Assembly: GCA_005843815.1 (NCBI GenBank)
Contig: SZYA01000021.1
Span: forward strand, 1-56,261
Length of the DNA stretch: 56,261 nt
DNA from: Chlorobium sp.
Lineage (GTDB): Bacteria > Bacteroidota > Chlorobiia > Chlorobiales > Chlorobiaceae
Direction: 5' to 3'
The stretch's first letter is position 1. Each line of letters starts with the position of its first letter. A program made the position numbers and the translations under genes. This document shows, one piece after another, positions 17,387 to 28,847 of the stretch. The notes below the pieces were generated by a model. The model was given only the letters and a program-made list of their open reading frames with translations, was not told the DNA's origin and did no database searches.

Positions 17387-18283
17387 ATGTCCGAGAAAGC
17401 GCACTATGGTTTGTTGAAAGGGAAGAAAGGAATTGTTTTCGGCCCGCTTGATGAGAGCAGTATCGGCTGGCAGATTGCGCTTCATGCTTACAGGGAGGGT
17501 GCCGAGATTGCTATCTCCAATGTAGCGGCAGCTTTGCGTTTTGGCAACATCGAAGAGCTTTCGGTACAGTGTGGTAATGCTCCGATGATTATGTGCGACG
17601 CATCGAAAAATGAGGATGTCGATAACTGTTTTAAGGAGTTGAAGGAAAAAATCGGACCAGTCGATTTTATAGTGCATTCTATCGGAATGTCGCAGAATAT
17701 TCGCAAGCAGATGCCTTATGAGGATCTCAATTATGAGTGGTTTATGAGAACCCTCGATGTTTCGGCATTGTCGCTGCATCGCCTGGTCTCTTATGCCCTG
17801 AAAAATGAGGTGATCAATCATGGGGGCAGCATTCTCTCCCTCTCCTATATAGCTTCGCAGAGAAATTATTGGACTTACTCCGATATGGGAGATGCAAAGT
17901 CCCTGCTCGAGTCTATTGTTCGCAGTTATGGTCCAAGGCTTGCAAGGAGTGGAATACGAATTAACACCATATCACAAAGCCCGACCTATACCAAAGCTGG
18001 TAGCGGGATTCCCGGGTTTGAAAAGATGTACGAGTACAGTGATCTCATGTCTCCCCTGGGAAATGCCTCTGCTGAGGAGTGTGCCGAGTACTCCATGACC
18101 ATTCTCAGTGATCTCTCTCGCAAGGTAACCATGCAGAACCTTTTCCATGATGGTGGTTACAGTTCAATGGGGGCTACCATTCCCATGATCAAGCTTGCCC
18201 ATGAGGTACTCAATGACAAGGAGCTTGCAGAACGTGTCGGTCTTGATGAATTTTCGCCATCCAGAGAAACTCCCGGGCAGTAA
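17387..18283 (+). CDS. fabI: Enoyl-[acyl-carrier-protein] reductase, FabI type
   Basis: A 298-residue short-chain dehydrogenase/reductase of the FabI class, which carries out the last reduction in each round of fatty-acid synthesis. The N-terminal nucleotide loop, GIVFGPLDESSIGWQIA, has the long FabI-style glycine motif. VHSIGMSQ follows near residue 95, and the catalytic pattern Y-x6-K is YSDMGDAK. The protein is about 35 residues longer than E. coli FabI, mostly at the C-terminus (residues 265-298), and the active-site environment differs from textbook FabI, so a related enoyl reductase is possible. It stands alone, with about 140 bases upstream. Confidence 0.85.
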   Translation: MSEKAHYGLLKGKKGIVFGPLDESSIGWQIALHAYREGAEIAISNVAAALRFGNIEELSVQCGNAPMIMCDASKNEDVDNCFKELKEKIGPVDFIVHSIGMSQNIRKQMPYEDLNYEWFMRTLDVSALSLHRLVSYALKNEVINHGGSILSLSYIASQRNYWTYSDMGDAKSLLESIVRSYGPRLARSGIRINTISQSPTYTKAGSGIPGFEKMYEYSDLMSPLGNASAEECAEYSMTILSDLSRKVTMQNLFHDGGYSSMGATIPMIKLAHEVLNDKELAERVGLDEFSPSRETPGQ

Positions 18284-18309
18284 CGCCACGCTCTGTTCTC
18301 TGGTTCCGA

Positions 18310-18346
18310 AAGTAACGGTATTTGATTTTCATTAATACGGTTACTT
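18310..18346. promoter_or_regulatory. Imperfect inverted repeat between fabI and icd
   Basis: Two 13-base arms, AAGTAACGGTATT and AATACGGTTACTT, pair with one mismatch around an 11-base loop. The repeat lies 27 bases after the fabI stop and about 150 bases before icd. There is no T-run after it, so it is not a classic terminator. It could be a weak fabI terminator, an RNA hairpin or an operator for icd. Confidence 0.4.
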
Positions 18347-18475
18347 CGCTGAAGTATAGAAAGCTTTTCATTTTAGAATATCCCTTTTCGCCCTGATTGT
18401 GACTGCATGATCAGGTGTGGTTCCTGTTGTCTCTCTTTCCGGAGTATTTTTACTTTGTTTTATTTTTTTTATTAA

Positions 18476-20722
<2,247 letters not shown>

Positions 20723-20761
20723 CGAACACTTTTTGGTCGCTTCATCAGAAGAGTGAAACTC

Positions 20762-20788
20762 AAAAGCCCGGCATGGTTCCGGGCTTTT
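20762..20788 (+). terminator. Rho-independent terminator after icd
   Basis: The 10-base arms AAAAGCCCGG and CCGGGCTTTT pair perfectly around a 7-base loop, with T-rich sequence following. Positioned 40 bases after the icd stop and before the convergent gene's end, it can end transcription from both sides because the A and T runs are symmetrical. Confidence 0.85.
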
Positions 20789-20819
20789 GCTGTTTTGGTC
20801 ATCCTCTGCTTTTGTCTCC

Positions 20820-22181
20820 TTATCCAATCGCGTATGTTCCCAAGGTTTCCATGATTTCGCCAGCCCAGAACCCCTTGAAGATGTGCGTATTTGCGTCGTG
20901 CATGAATGCGCCTGCCATTTCGCCTTTTGTGGCTTGATGGCTTATCAGCATCGTGTACAGTCGAGGAATGACGCGACCAACAAGCTGAGGATTTGCGCCA
21001 CACCGTTTGCACAACACAGCACCCTTGAGCGCAAGAGCAATCATATGGGGATCTTTGTCACCATTCGTGGCTGATGGCGCTGTTGGTGGCTGCTTTTCCT
21101 TGAACGAAGTTGGCACGTAGGCATCTTTTGGGTGCGCGGTGAGCCATGCGTCAAGCCAGCCGAGAAAGGTGGTGCACACTTTTGATGCGTTTGCAACGGC
21201 TGCATTGCTGGTTTTCGAGTACACGCAGTGATACCAGAAATCAGCAGTGGCAGCAAATGGCCTATACTGGAATCCTCCCCAGAAGGTGTTCGGATCCGGA
21301 CCTTCCCACGTAAAGCTGTTTTTCACCGCTTTGCCTATAAACGAATCGTCATAGTGATAGACTGGCGCAAATGGGCCGGTAATGCCGGTGCTTTTTGCAT
21401 AAGCCGCTTGGGCATCAATCAGAAATTGCAGGGTATTTGCCGCTGCGGTGTAATCTTGCAGATAATGCCATGGCAACGGATCCTGATAGCCAGCATAGTA
21501 TGGGCCGCGAAAGATTGGCGAAGAGTTTACCGCAAGATTTGCACCTTTATTGGTGTATTCAAAGGGCATGGCACCTTTGTAGGGAATGCTTTTTTTTGGA
21601 TCAGTAATCAGCCTGAACTCTCTGAACATCGCATTTCGGGCGTTGAGCCACTTTGCTCTCATCTCGCCAGCTTCAAGCAGGGCGAAAAGATCAAAGGTGG
21701 TAATAAACCAGTGGAGCGAATCGCCAGCCGTTGCAAACTCATTGGGACGCAACTTCCTCCACGAAGGCCAGCACTCATACGCCTCGCCATAGGCGATCTG
21801 CTCCGATTCGCGCCCTTTCTCCTTCGAGTTGAACGCAGCACCAGCGTTGACAATCCAGTGCGAGCGCCATGGAGCCGTTGAGGGGATAACGCCAAAAAAG
21901 AAATATTTGATGAGTGAATCCGCAAAACTCCGCGCCGCTGTCAAGTATCGACTCTCTTTGGTGGCTTGATATGCCCGGAGGTAGCCGCGAACCATCATGA
22001 CCTGACTTTCTGAGGTGCATGCTCGCTCCTGATAATATCCGCCACGTCCCTGCTCATCATCCATGTTATTGCGGACAAGAGCTTCAGGTGTTATCAGATA
22101 GGTGCCACTGTACTTGCCACTCTTTGCTTTCCAGTGCTGGATGAAGGTGTCGAGACTTGCGATAGCTGCTGCTGTGGCCAT
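20820..22181 (-). CDS. Conserved hypothetical protein, possibly a six-hairpin (alpha/alpha) barrel
   Basis: A 453-residue protein with no confidently recognised family. It is rich in Trp, Tyr and aromatic helix-turn motifs (AYECWPSWRKL, DSLHWFITTFDLFALLEAGE, PYYAGYQDPLPWHYLQDY, WYHCVYSKTSNAAVANA), the look of six-hairpin glycosidase or lyase-like barrels seen in cell-wall enzymes and some phage/gene-transfer proteins. No signal peptide is visible. The ATG at 22181 is preferred because CGGAG lies 7 bases upstream. A frame extension to an ATG at 22250 has no ribosome site. It stands alone between terminator and promoter. Carbohydrate-related or phage-derived function is inference only. Confidence 0.6.
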   Translation of the reverse strand: MATAAAIASLDTFIQHWKAKSGKYSGTYLITPEALVRNNMDDEQGRGGYYQERACTSESQVMMVRGYLRAYQATKESRYLTAARSFADSLIKYFFFGVIPSTAPWRSHWIVNAGAAFNSKEKGRESEQIAYGEAYECWPSWRKLRPNEFATAGDSLHWFITTFDLFALLEAGEMRAKWLNARNAMFREFRLITDPKKSIPYKGAMPFEYTNKGANLAVNSSPIFRGPYYAGYQDPLPWHYLQDYTAAANTLQFLIDAQAAYAKSTGITGPFAPVYHYDDSFIGKAVKNSFTWEGPDPNTFWGGFQYRPFAATADFWYHCVYSKTSNAAVANASKVCTTFLGWLDAWLTAHPKDAYVPTSFKEKQPPTAPSATNGDKDPHMIALALKGAVLCKRCGANPQLVGRVIPRLYTMLISHQATKGEMAGAFMHDANTHIFKGFWAGEIMETLGTYAIG

Positions 22182-22375
22182 GGTTTTCTCCGATTGATTG
22201 ATGTTTTTCACAAATAATGCTGTGACAGAATGTAACAATTCTTCACTCATTGCATGAGAGTGGTCTCTGCATCATCTGCTATGATGTGGTTCAAATTAGA
22301 TTGCTCATTGTGGGGAGCAATGTGTAACTTCCCTTACAGTCAGTTTTAAATAACAGAACAGGTTAAGAAAAAAGT

Positions 22376-23209
22376 ATGGCACAGAAAACCCTGAACCTCA
22401 TGTTCATTGGTGATGTTGTCGGCACTCCGGGTCTCCAGATGGTAGGTCGGATGCTGAAAAGTTTTATCAGCAAGTATCATGTTGATTTTGTAGTCTGTAA
22501 TGGCGAAAATGCCCATAATGGCAAAGGGCTGAGTCTTGATGCCCTGACACAGCTTCTTGAGGCTGGCGTTAATGTGGTGACTGGTGGAAACCATACCTGG
22601 AGTAACTTCAATTTTTTTGATACACTGAAAACGCACCACCAGGTGCTTCGCCCGCTGAACTATCCCAAGGGGACGTATGGCAAAGGCTACGGTATCTACA
22701 AGTTGCCGAACGGATTTGGTGAGATTGCTGTGGTCAATCTGCAGGGCAGAACCTTTATGTATTCCATCGACTGTCCCTTTCGGACGGCAGATTGGGTGAT
22801 TAAACAGATCAGGGAGCAGTCGAAAGAGAGTGTCAAGTGTATTTTTGTGGATATTCATGCCGAGGCCACCGCAGAGAAGATTGCGCTTGGCTGGTACCTT
22901 GACGGCAAGGTTTCTGCAGTGATTGGTACTCACACCCATGTGCCGACCGCCGATGAGCGTATTCTGCCGAAAGGGACGGGATACTGCACGGATGCTGGTA
23001 TGACCGGACCTCATCAGTCAGTCATCGGGATGCAGATTAAGTCGGCAACTGACAGGATGCTTTACCAGACACCGCACAAGTATGAGTGTGCCGAGGATGA
23101 TGTCCATTTTTCCGGGGCGCTGCTCTCACTGGATGTTGCCACCGGTAAAACCGTTGGTATTCAGCGAATTTTTTATCCGGAATTTGATCGTGGTGTGGTG
23201 CAGGGTTAA
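22376..23209 (+). CDS. ymdB: YmdB-family metallophosphoesterase (2',3'-cyclic-nucleotide phosphodiesterase-like)
   Basis: A 277-residue protein of the TIGR00282/YmdB family. Metal-binding motifs appear in order: MFIGDVVGTPG (Asp), CNGENAHNGKG (Glu/Asn), VVTGGNHTW (Asn-His), FVDIHAEATAEK and GTHTHVPTADERILP (His-x-His), then TDAGMTGP. Bacillus subtilis YmdB hydrolyses cyclic nucleotides and affects motility versus biofilm choice, but the role here is unknown. The start MAQKTLNLMFIGD fits the family. It is convergent with fbp across a palindromic element. Confidence 0.88.
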   Translation: MAQKTLNLMFIGDVVGTPGLQMVGRMLKSFISKYHVDFVVCNGENAHNGKGLSLDALTQLLEAGVNVVTGGNHTWSNFNFFDTLKTHHQVLRPLNYPKGTYGKGYGIYKLPNGFGEIAVVNLQGRTFMYSIDCPFRTADWVIKQIREQSKESVKCIFVDIHAEATAEKIALGWYLDGKVSAVIGTHTHVPTADERILPKGTGYCTDAGMTGPHQSVIGMQIKSATDRMLYQTPHKYECAEDDVHFSGALLSLDVATGKTVGIQRIFYPEFDRGVVQG

Positions 23210-23257
23210 CGGAGGATCGTTATATGGCTGACGGTTGTGGTGGATTGGTTGACCGTT

Positions 23258-23285
23258 GTAGGGGCTTGCCGTGGCAAGCCCCTAC
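23258..23285. repeat. Perfect palindromic element, REP/MITE-like
   Basis: The 13-base arms GTAGGGGCTTGCC and GGCAAGCCCCTAC pair perfectly around a 2-base loop (GT). The element sits between the convergent ends of ymdB and fbp. There is no T-run. Palindromes with a 'TAGGGGC' arm are a recurring class of dispersed repeat in many bacterial genomes, so this is probably a copy of such an element that also works as a bidirectional terminator-like hairpin (inference). Confidence 0.7.
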
Positions 23286-23308
23286 CGGGCATCCGAAAAA
23301 ACCGTATT

Positions 23309-24310
23309 TTACCTCTTTCCCTGCTCAAACTCCTCCGCCACAAGAACATCATCGACACTGCCGATGTAGAGGGGGGTGCGCTGATGCAGTTCGGTTGGCT
23401 GAATGTCGAGGATGCGATCCCTTCCGTTTGTGGCGCGGCCTCCAGCCTGTTCGCAGATAAAGGCAAGCGGGTTGGCTTCATACATGAGGCGAAGCTTTCC
23501 GTTGAGATGCTTCGTTGTTGGTGGATAGATGAAGATACCGCCGGTCAAAAGGTTGCGGTGGAAGTCGGCAACCAGTGAGCCGATGTAACGGGTGCTGTAA
23601 GGGCGATTGGTGGCTTTGTCCTCCTCCTTGATGTAGTCGAGATATCTCTTGGTTCCCTCGTTAAACTGCGCATAGGAGCCCTCGTTGATGGAGTAATATT
23701 TGCCACTTTTCGGGGTGACGATATTCTCGTGAGAAAGAAGGAACTCGCCGATGGTTGGGTCGTAGGTGAAGCCGTGCACTCCGTGTCCGGTGGTATAGAC
23801 CATCACCACTGATGAGCCGTAGATGACATAACCGGCCGCCACCTGCTCGTAACCAGGCTGCAGGCAGTCGCTGATGCTCGCCTTGCCTGGATCGTCGCCC
23901 TTGAGTTTGAAGATCGAGAAAATGGTGCCGACGCTCACATTGACATCAATGTTTGAGGAGCCGTCCAGTGGATCAAAGAGAAGTGCATAGCTGCCGCTCT
24001 CATTTTTCGGCGGAATAATGATCCCTTCGTTCTCCTCGGAGCCCATGATGGCAAACCGGCCGTGCTGACCGATAGCGGAGATGATTTTTTCATTGGCAAA
24101 GAGATCAAGTTTTTTGACCTCTTCACCCTGAACATTGGTGCTGCCTGCAAAACCGAGAATATCAACCAAACCTGCACGGACAACCTCCCTTCTTACCAGC
24201 TTGGCGGCAAAGGCAACATCGTTGAGAAGGTCGGTAAGTTCGCCATGTGCTTCCGGAAAGAGTCGCTGTTGTTCAAGGATGTGGCGTTCAATGGTAATTA
24301 AATTGCTCAT
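23309..24310 (-). CDS. fbp: Fructose-1,6-bisphosphatase, class I
   Basis: A 333-residue class I enzyme that converts fructose-1,6-bisphosphate to fructose-6-phosphate in gluconeogenesis. The active-site signature [20 protein letters not shown] is intact, with [10 protein letters not shown] upstream providing metal-binding Glu residues and [19 protein letters not shown] near the C-terminus. In a green sulfur bacterium, which fixes carbon through the reductive TCA cycle, this enzyme takes carbon from pyruvate toward sugars and glycogen. It is convergent with ymdB and divergent from recJ. Confidence 0.95.
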   Translation of the reverse strand: MSNLITIERHILEQQRLFPEAHGELTDLLNDVAFAAKLVRREVVRAGLVDILGFAGSTNVQGEEVKKLDLFANEKIISAIGQHGRFAIMGSEENEGIIIPPKNESGSYALLFDPLDGSSNIDVNVSVGTIFSIFKLKGDDPGKASISDCLQPGYEQVAAGYVIYGSSVVMVYTTGHGVHGFTYDPTIGEFLLSHENIVTPKSGKYYSINEGSYAQFNEGTKRYLDYIKEEDKATNRPYSTRYIGSLVADFHRNLLTGGIFIYPPTTKHLNGKLRLMYEANPLAFICEQAGGRATNGRDRILDIQPTELHQRTPLYIGSVDDVLVAEEFEQGKR

Positions 24311-24498
24311 GCTCTGTTTCCCCGATGGTTAGTGTGTTGATGGATGGGATACTGATGAATCAATCGGAAATGTAAGAAATATTCATCCCTTCTTCCATAG
24401 TAAAGAGAGTCAGCGGTGGATGCCAGCATGTTTTTTTCAAGAAAATGTCCACGGGTTCCCTACATTGCCCAAAAGTTTTCATTACCCTGCAATTTCCC

Positions 24499-26235
24499 AT
24501 GAAACGATACCGCTGGAATTTACTCTCTCCCGATGAACAGGCTGTTTTTGCTCTTTCAGAGGCGATCAATGTCACTTTGCCCATCGCAAAAGCCTTGTGC
24601 AATAGGCAGATTACTACCTTTGCCGAAGCGAAAGATTTTTTTCGCCCATCCATTATTGATCTTCACTCTCCCTTTCTTTTCCAGGATATGGCGAAAGCTG
24701 TTGAACGGGTTGTGCGTGCCATCAGAGAGCATGAAAAGATAATGCTTTATGGTGATTATGATGTTGATGGTACAACTGGCACGGCGATGCTTATGCTCTT
24801 TTTGAAAGAGATGGGTGGGGAGCTCTCCTGGCACATTAATGATCGTTTTGTTGAAGGCTATGGCCTGTCGATGGAGGGGATTAACTCGGCTGTTGAACAG
24901 AAGATTGGCCTTCTTGTTACAATAGATTGCGGTATCAGGGACAACGCTGCGATAGGTCGCTGCCAGGAACTCGGAATTGATGTGATTGTGTGTGATCATC
25001 ATGAAGCTGCTGAACTGCCTCCGGCTTATGCTCTTTTGAATCCAAAGGTTCCTGGTTCGACCTATCCGTTTCGTGAGTTGTGCGGCTGTGGGGTTGCGTT
25101 CAAGTTTATTCAGGCCATAGCGGAGCAGAGCAACGCCGAACCGGAGAGCTGGCAACAATATCTCGATTTTGTCGCCATTGCCACAGCCGCCGACATGGTT
25201 GTTCTTGACGGCGAAAATCGCACGCTGGTTCGTGAGGGAATTCAGCGAATGCGCACAAAGCCAAGAGTCAACATCAAGGCGATGTTCTCTCTCATGAACG
25301 TTGTCGCGTCAGAATTTGGTATGTTTCACATTGCCTTCGGTATTGCGCCGCGTGTCAATGCGGCAGGCAGAATGCACTCTGCCCGCCTTGCCGTTGACTG
25401 GCTGCTTTCGGATTCGTCAACTGATGCGCGATTTCATGCGGAGGAGCTTGATCGTATCAATCTGGAGAGAAGAGCGTTGGATGCCGATATTATGGCGAAG
25501 GCTGAAAAGATGCTCAATAGCCATTTTGCCTCCTGGTGTTCCTCTATTGTGCTTTATGATGAGTCGTGGCATCTTGGAGTGCTGGGTATTGTGGCTTCCA
25601 GAATGATTGAAAAACACTATCTGCCCACGGTCATCCTCGGCGGTATGAACGGGCTCATCAGGGGCTCTGTACGAAGCGTTGAGGGGCTTGATATTCATGC
25701 TGTTCTGCAGCAATGCAGCGACTATCTCGAACAGTTTGGTGGGCATCATCAAGCGGCGGGCCTTACGCTGAAGCCTGAGAACCTGGCGGGATTTCGTAAA
25801 ATGTTTGATGAGATATGCGGTAATCTGCTCTCCATCACACAACTCCAGAAAGAGCTGGTTGTCGATACAATACTTGAGCTGGAGCAGATTACCGATAAAT
25901 TTATCAATGTGGTTGAGCAATTTGCCCCTTTTGGTCATGGCAATCGGGAGCCGCTGTTTATGACCGGGGAACTTGCACTGTATGGTCAGCCGAAACTTCT
26001 CAAGGAGAGGCATGTGAAGTTCTCGGTAAAGGACAAGCAGGGACGACTCTTTGATGTTATCGGTTTTGACCGTCCTGACATCTATGCCGAGCTTGCTGCT
26101 GCGGCTTCTCCATTGTTTGCCATGGTCTATTCGATTGAGAAAAGGGTTTGGAATAACAAGGTACAGTTGCAGATAAAACTGAAAGATCTTCAGCTCAGTA
26201 AAGGCTCTCAGGGGGCGGAAACACTTTTTTCATGA
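24499..26235 (+). CDS. recJ: Single-stranded-DNA-specific exonuclease RecJ
   Basis: A 578-residue DHH-family exonuclease, the same size as E. coli RecJ. It degrades single-stranded DNA 5' to 3' during recombination and repair. Motifs seen: GDYDVDGTTGTAML, TIDCGIRDN, VCDHHEAAELPPAYALLNPK (DHH), then the DHHA1-type GGHHQAAGLTL with binding residues. An OB-fold-like C-terminal part includes FAPFGHGNREPLF. The ATG at 24499 (MKRYRWNLLSP) gives the usual N-terminus, and an open extension to 24445 lacks family similarity. The 3' end overlaps the convergent membrane-protein gene by 28 bases. Confidence 0.93.
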   Translation: MKRYRWNLLSPDEQAVFALSEAINVTLPIAKALCNRQITTFAEAKDFFRPSIIDLHSPFLFQDMAKAVERVVRAIREHEKIMLYGDYDVDGTTGTAMLMLFLKEMGGELSWHINDRFVEGYGLSMEGINSAVEQKIGLLVTIDCGIRDNAAIGRCQELGIDVIVCDHHEAAELPPAYALLNPKVPGSTYPFRELCGCGVAFKFIQAIAEQSNAEPESWQQYLDFVAIATAADMVVLDGENRTLVREGIQRMRTKPRVNIKAMFSLMNVVASEFGMFHIAFGIAPRVNAAGRMHSARLAVDWLLSDSSTDARFHAEELDRINLERRALDADIMAKAEKMLNSHFASWCSSIVLYDESWHLGVLGIVASRMIEKHYLPTVILGGMNGLIRGSVRSVEGLDIHAVLQQCSDYLEQFGGHHQAAGLTLKPENLAGFRKMFDEICGNLLSITQLQKELVVDTILELEQITDKFINVVEQFAPFGHGNREPLFMTGELALYGQPKLLKERHVKFSVKDKQGRLFDVIGFDRPDIYAELAAAASPLFAMVYSIEKRVWNNKVQLQIKLKDLQLSKGSQGAETLFS

Positions 26236-27089
26236 CGAATTCGTGTCAATACCCCCGCAAGTGACGAAACAGCGGAAAGAGCGAAAAAGATGATCGATAA
26301 TGCAATACCGGGGTTGGTATCAAGGTGGACAAAATTGAGAAGATAATAGAAGGTTATTTCACGGGCTCCAGCCCCCCCTATGGTAATCGGCAGGATGGTT
26401 GCTATTGTTGAGATCAGGAAGATGGCCAGATAGTCGACCTGGTTGGTGTGTAGTGAGATGGCCTGGAGGATGAAAAACGCAGATATGGTTTGCGTCACCT
26501 GTACCATCATTGACTCAACTGCAGTGACGGTGAACACTCCGACAAATTGTTTATAGAAAATTTTGTTAATGAGCAGCAACAGGGGGTAGACTACTGCCAG
26601 AGATGTCCAGGCATAAGGTACCAGATGAGGGAATTCCAGGGAAAATGAGCTTGGTAGCAGCAGAAAAATTGAGAGAAACAGAAGGGCAAACATCCCGCCA
26701 ATTCTGTCCCACAATACGGCATGGAAAATATTAACCATCTTTAACCCATGGTTTTTCTGCAGAACATAGATTTTGTAGCCATCCCCGCCAACTCCTCCGG
26801 GAAGAAACAGATTATAGAACATTCCGAGGTAATAAAGCTTCAGATTGTACAGCATCGAAAGCTCAATACCGATAGCTTTGAGGAACCTGTTCAGCCGCAA
26901 TGCATTGAACAGCTTTGAGATATTGAAAAAAAGAAGAGCGACGAGAAGATACCATGGGTTTGCACTTTTGATGGTGCTGACCAGTTGGGTAACATCGGTT
27001 TTCATGAGCACCAGATAGAGAGCCAGAGCGGTTCCAAGAATCTGGAGCAGAGGTTTCAGTATCTTTTTAAGGTTATAGTGTTGCGCCAT
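26208..27089 (-). CDS. Lysylphosphatidylglycerol synthase TM-region / AglD-like flippase family protein
   Basis: A 293-residue integral membrane protein of the UPF0104 (LPG_synthase_TM) family with about seven or eight hydrophobic segments. Family motifs are FFNISKLFNALRLNRFL and FYNLFLPGGVGGDGYKIYVL near the middle, with a C-terminal TIGGAGAREITFYYLL. This domain occurs alone in many bacteria and is thought to move lipid-linked molecules. The catalytic aminoacyl-transferase half of MprF is absent. The ATG at 27089 (MAQHYNLKKILKP) is chosen over upstream starts that would run deep into the PAP2 gene. It overlaps the PAP2 gene by 17 bases, so the two form an operon, possibly acting on the same lipid carrier. 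Confidence 0.82.
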   Translation of the reverse strand: MAQHYNLKKILKPLLQILGTALALYLVLMKTDVTQLVSTIKSANPWYLLVALLFFNISKLFNALRLNRFLKAIGIELSMLYNLKLYYLGMFYNLFLPGGVGGDGYKIYVLQKNHGLKMVNIFHAVLWDRIGGMFALLFLSIFLLLPSSFSLEFPHLVPYAWTSLAVVYPLLLLINKIFYKQFVGVFTVTAVESMMVQVTQTISAFFILQAISLHTNQVDYLAIFLISTIATILPITIGGAGAREITFYYLLNFVHLDTNPGIALSIIFFALSAVSSLAGVLTRIRHEKSVSAP

Positions 27090-27699
27090 GGTTAAGGCTT
27101 TCAAATTTCGGTTTGAAAAAACAGGTATAGAGAAGAGCTGTTGTGGCAATGCCCAGCAAAGAGCCTGCAATAACATCACTGACATAGTGTTGTGCAAGAA
27201 AAATACGGCTGAATGCCACCAAAAACCCGATACAGAGGGAGACAACCCTACATCGAGGGTAGAGTATGGCAAGAAGCATGGCAACACTCAGTGCGGTCGC
27301 TGAATGGCCTGAGGGAAAGGAGGTCCATACTTTTGCAGTCTGGAAAAAGGTAAATCCGTAAAAGTTTTCATTAAAATAGAGCACTGGTCTTGCTCTGCCA
27401 GCGATAAATTTAACAAGATCAGCAACTAATCCCGATGTTGCGACTGTAGAGAAGAGAAAAAGGCCAACCGTTGCCCGATAGACCTTCTTGTGGCGAAAAA
27501 GTAAAAATAGCACCATACCGCCAACGAGGTAGACGAGGGAGTCGCCCAAAAGAGTGATGAGGCTGAACAGCTCATACAGGCGAGTGTGATCGAACTGATG
27601 GAACCAACGTGCTACCGGTATATCAGCATAAGCGTAACTTGCCAAGCAGAGAAGAATAACTGCTGTTGATGCCATACTCCATTGAAGAACTTTGTTCAT
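27073..27699 (-). CDS. PAP2-family membrane phosphatase
   Basis: A 208-residue membrane protein with the three-part PAP2 phosphatase signature: KFIAGRARP near residue 96, PSGHSA near 129 and SRIFLAQHYVSDVIAG near 166, the conserved His residues being catalytic. Members remove phosphate from phosphatidic acid, phosphatidylglycerol phosphate or undecaprenyl pyrophosphate on the outer side of the inner membrane. The substrate cannot be told from the sequence. It is the first gene of a two-gene unit with the LPG-synthase-TM protein. Confidence 0.9.
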   Translation of the reverse strand: MNKVLQWSMASTAVILLCLASYAYADIPVARWFHQFDHTRLYELFSLITLLGDSLVYLVGGMVLFLLFRHKKVYRATVGLFLFSTVATSGLVADLVKFIAGRARPVLYFNENFYGFTFFQTAKVWTSFPSGHSATALSVAMLLAILYPRCRVVSLCIGFLVAFSRIFLAQHYVSDVIAGSLLGIATTALLYTCFFKPKFESLNHGATL

Positions 27700-27725
27700 A
27701 AGGGTGTAGCGGGTGTTATAGTAAT

Positions 27726-27742
27726 TGGCAGATAGTCTGCCA
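27726..27742. promoter_or_regulatory. Short perfect palindrome upstream of the PAP2 gene
   Basis: The arms TGGCAGA and TCTGCCA (7 bases each) flank TAG. It lies 27 bases before the PAP2 start (reading left), where an operator or promoter element would sit, and about 180 bases before the cation exporter gene on the other strand. No protein is known to me to bind this sequence. Confidence 0.35.
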
Positions 27743-27920
27743 TTTGATGGAAAAAATACATTAAATTAGTGTGACGGCTGAGTCTCAGGCTGGGAAGATA
27801 GTCATGAGACGAACAAGTGCAATACAGTTCAGGCAGTTGAGTAGTGCGCAAACATTCTGGATGAGGTCAGAGGTGGTTGAGCAGCCATGACAGCCAGCAA
27901 TAATCAATACTCATGAAATT

Positions 27921-28847
27921 ATGGGCCATAGAACAGCAGGAGCGTGCGATCATTCGCATGATGTCAGCCACACTCACCACCACCACGTATCCGGTAATAT
28001 CAAGATTGCTTTTTTCCTCAATCTTGGATTTACCCTTGTCGAAATTGTCGGAGGCCTTCTTACCAACAGCACGGCTATTCTTGCTGATGCTGTCCACGAT
28101 CTTGGTGACTCCATTGCTCTTGCCCAGGCGTGGTACTTTGAACACAAAGCTGGAGACAAAAGCAGCCCACGATACTCCTACGGCTATAAACGCTTTTCTC
28201 TTCTGGGTGCATTGATCAGCACGGTGGTGCTTCTGACCAGCTCCCTCTTCGTGCTCGCCAACGCCATCCCCCGCATTCTTGAGCCGCGTCACCCCGATGC
28301 CGGAGGGATGATTCTGCTGGCGGTGGTTGGTGTTCTGGTCAATGGCATTGCCATGGCACGACTGTCGAAGGAGAGCGGGATGAATGCCAAAGTGGTGGCC
28401 CTGCATTTACTTGAAGATGTGCTCGGTTGGGTTGCTGTGCTTGTTGTTGCCGTCGTCCTCTACTTCTGGGATATTCCTGTGCTCGATCCTCTTCTTGCTG
28501 TCATCATTACGCTGTACATCCTTTCCGGTGTTGTCAAAAATCTGAAAGCCATGCTGCCAGTTTTTTTGCAGGCGGTGCCTTCTGATCTTGACCTCGGTGT
28601 GATCACCAGAGAGATCGAAGCCCTGGAGCATATCCATGCAGTTCATCATGCCCATATATGGTCTCTCGATGGAGTGTATAGCGTTTTTTCCGCTCACCTT
28701 GAAGTGGATACCCAGCTTGATGCCAGAGCCTATATGCAGCTCAAGGAGCTGATCAGAACACTGGTTGAGCGGCATGGCATATACCACTCAACCGTCGAGA
28801 TCGAATACCCCGGCGAGGCGTGCCGGAACATTCAGGGTTTGATATAG
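27921..28847 (+). CDS. Cation diffusion facilitator (CzcD/ZitB-like) metal exporter
   Basis: A 308-residue CDF transporter with six hydrophobic helices and a cytoplasmic C-terminal domain. The N-terminus is His-rich (HSHDVSHTHHHH). The metal sites are LADAVHDLGDS in helix 2 and HLLEDVLGW in helix 5 (the D/H-x3-D pairs that bind Zn2+). The sequence resembles CzcD/ZitB, proton-coupled exporters of zinc, cadmium or cobalt from the cytoplasm. The C-terminal part, HAHIWSLDGVYSVFSAHLEV, is the usual ferredoxin-like dimer domain. No metal-responsive regulator gene is adjacent. Confidence 0.92.
   Translation: MGHRTAGACDHSHDVSHTHHHHVSGNIKIAFFLNLGFTLVEIVGGLLTNSTAILADAVHDLGDSIALAQAWYFEHKAGDKSSPRYSYGYKRFSLLGALISTVVLLTSSLFVLANAIPRILEPRHPDAGGMILLAVVGVLVNGIAMARLSKESGMNAKVVALHLLEDVLGWVAVLVVAVVLYFWDIPVLDPLLAVIITLYILSGVVKNLKAMLPVFLQAVPSDLDLGVITREIEALEHIHAVHHAHIWSLDGVYSVFSAHLEVDTQLDARAYMQLKELIRTLVERHGIYHSTVEIEYPGEACRNIQGLI

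Noticed and set aside
20820..22250. Longer start (ATG at 22250) for the unassigned barrel-like protein
   Set aside because: There is no ribosome site before it, whereas the ATG at 22181 has CGGAG 7 bases upstream.
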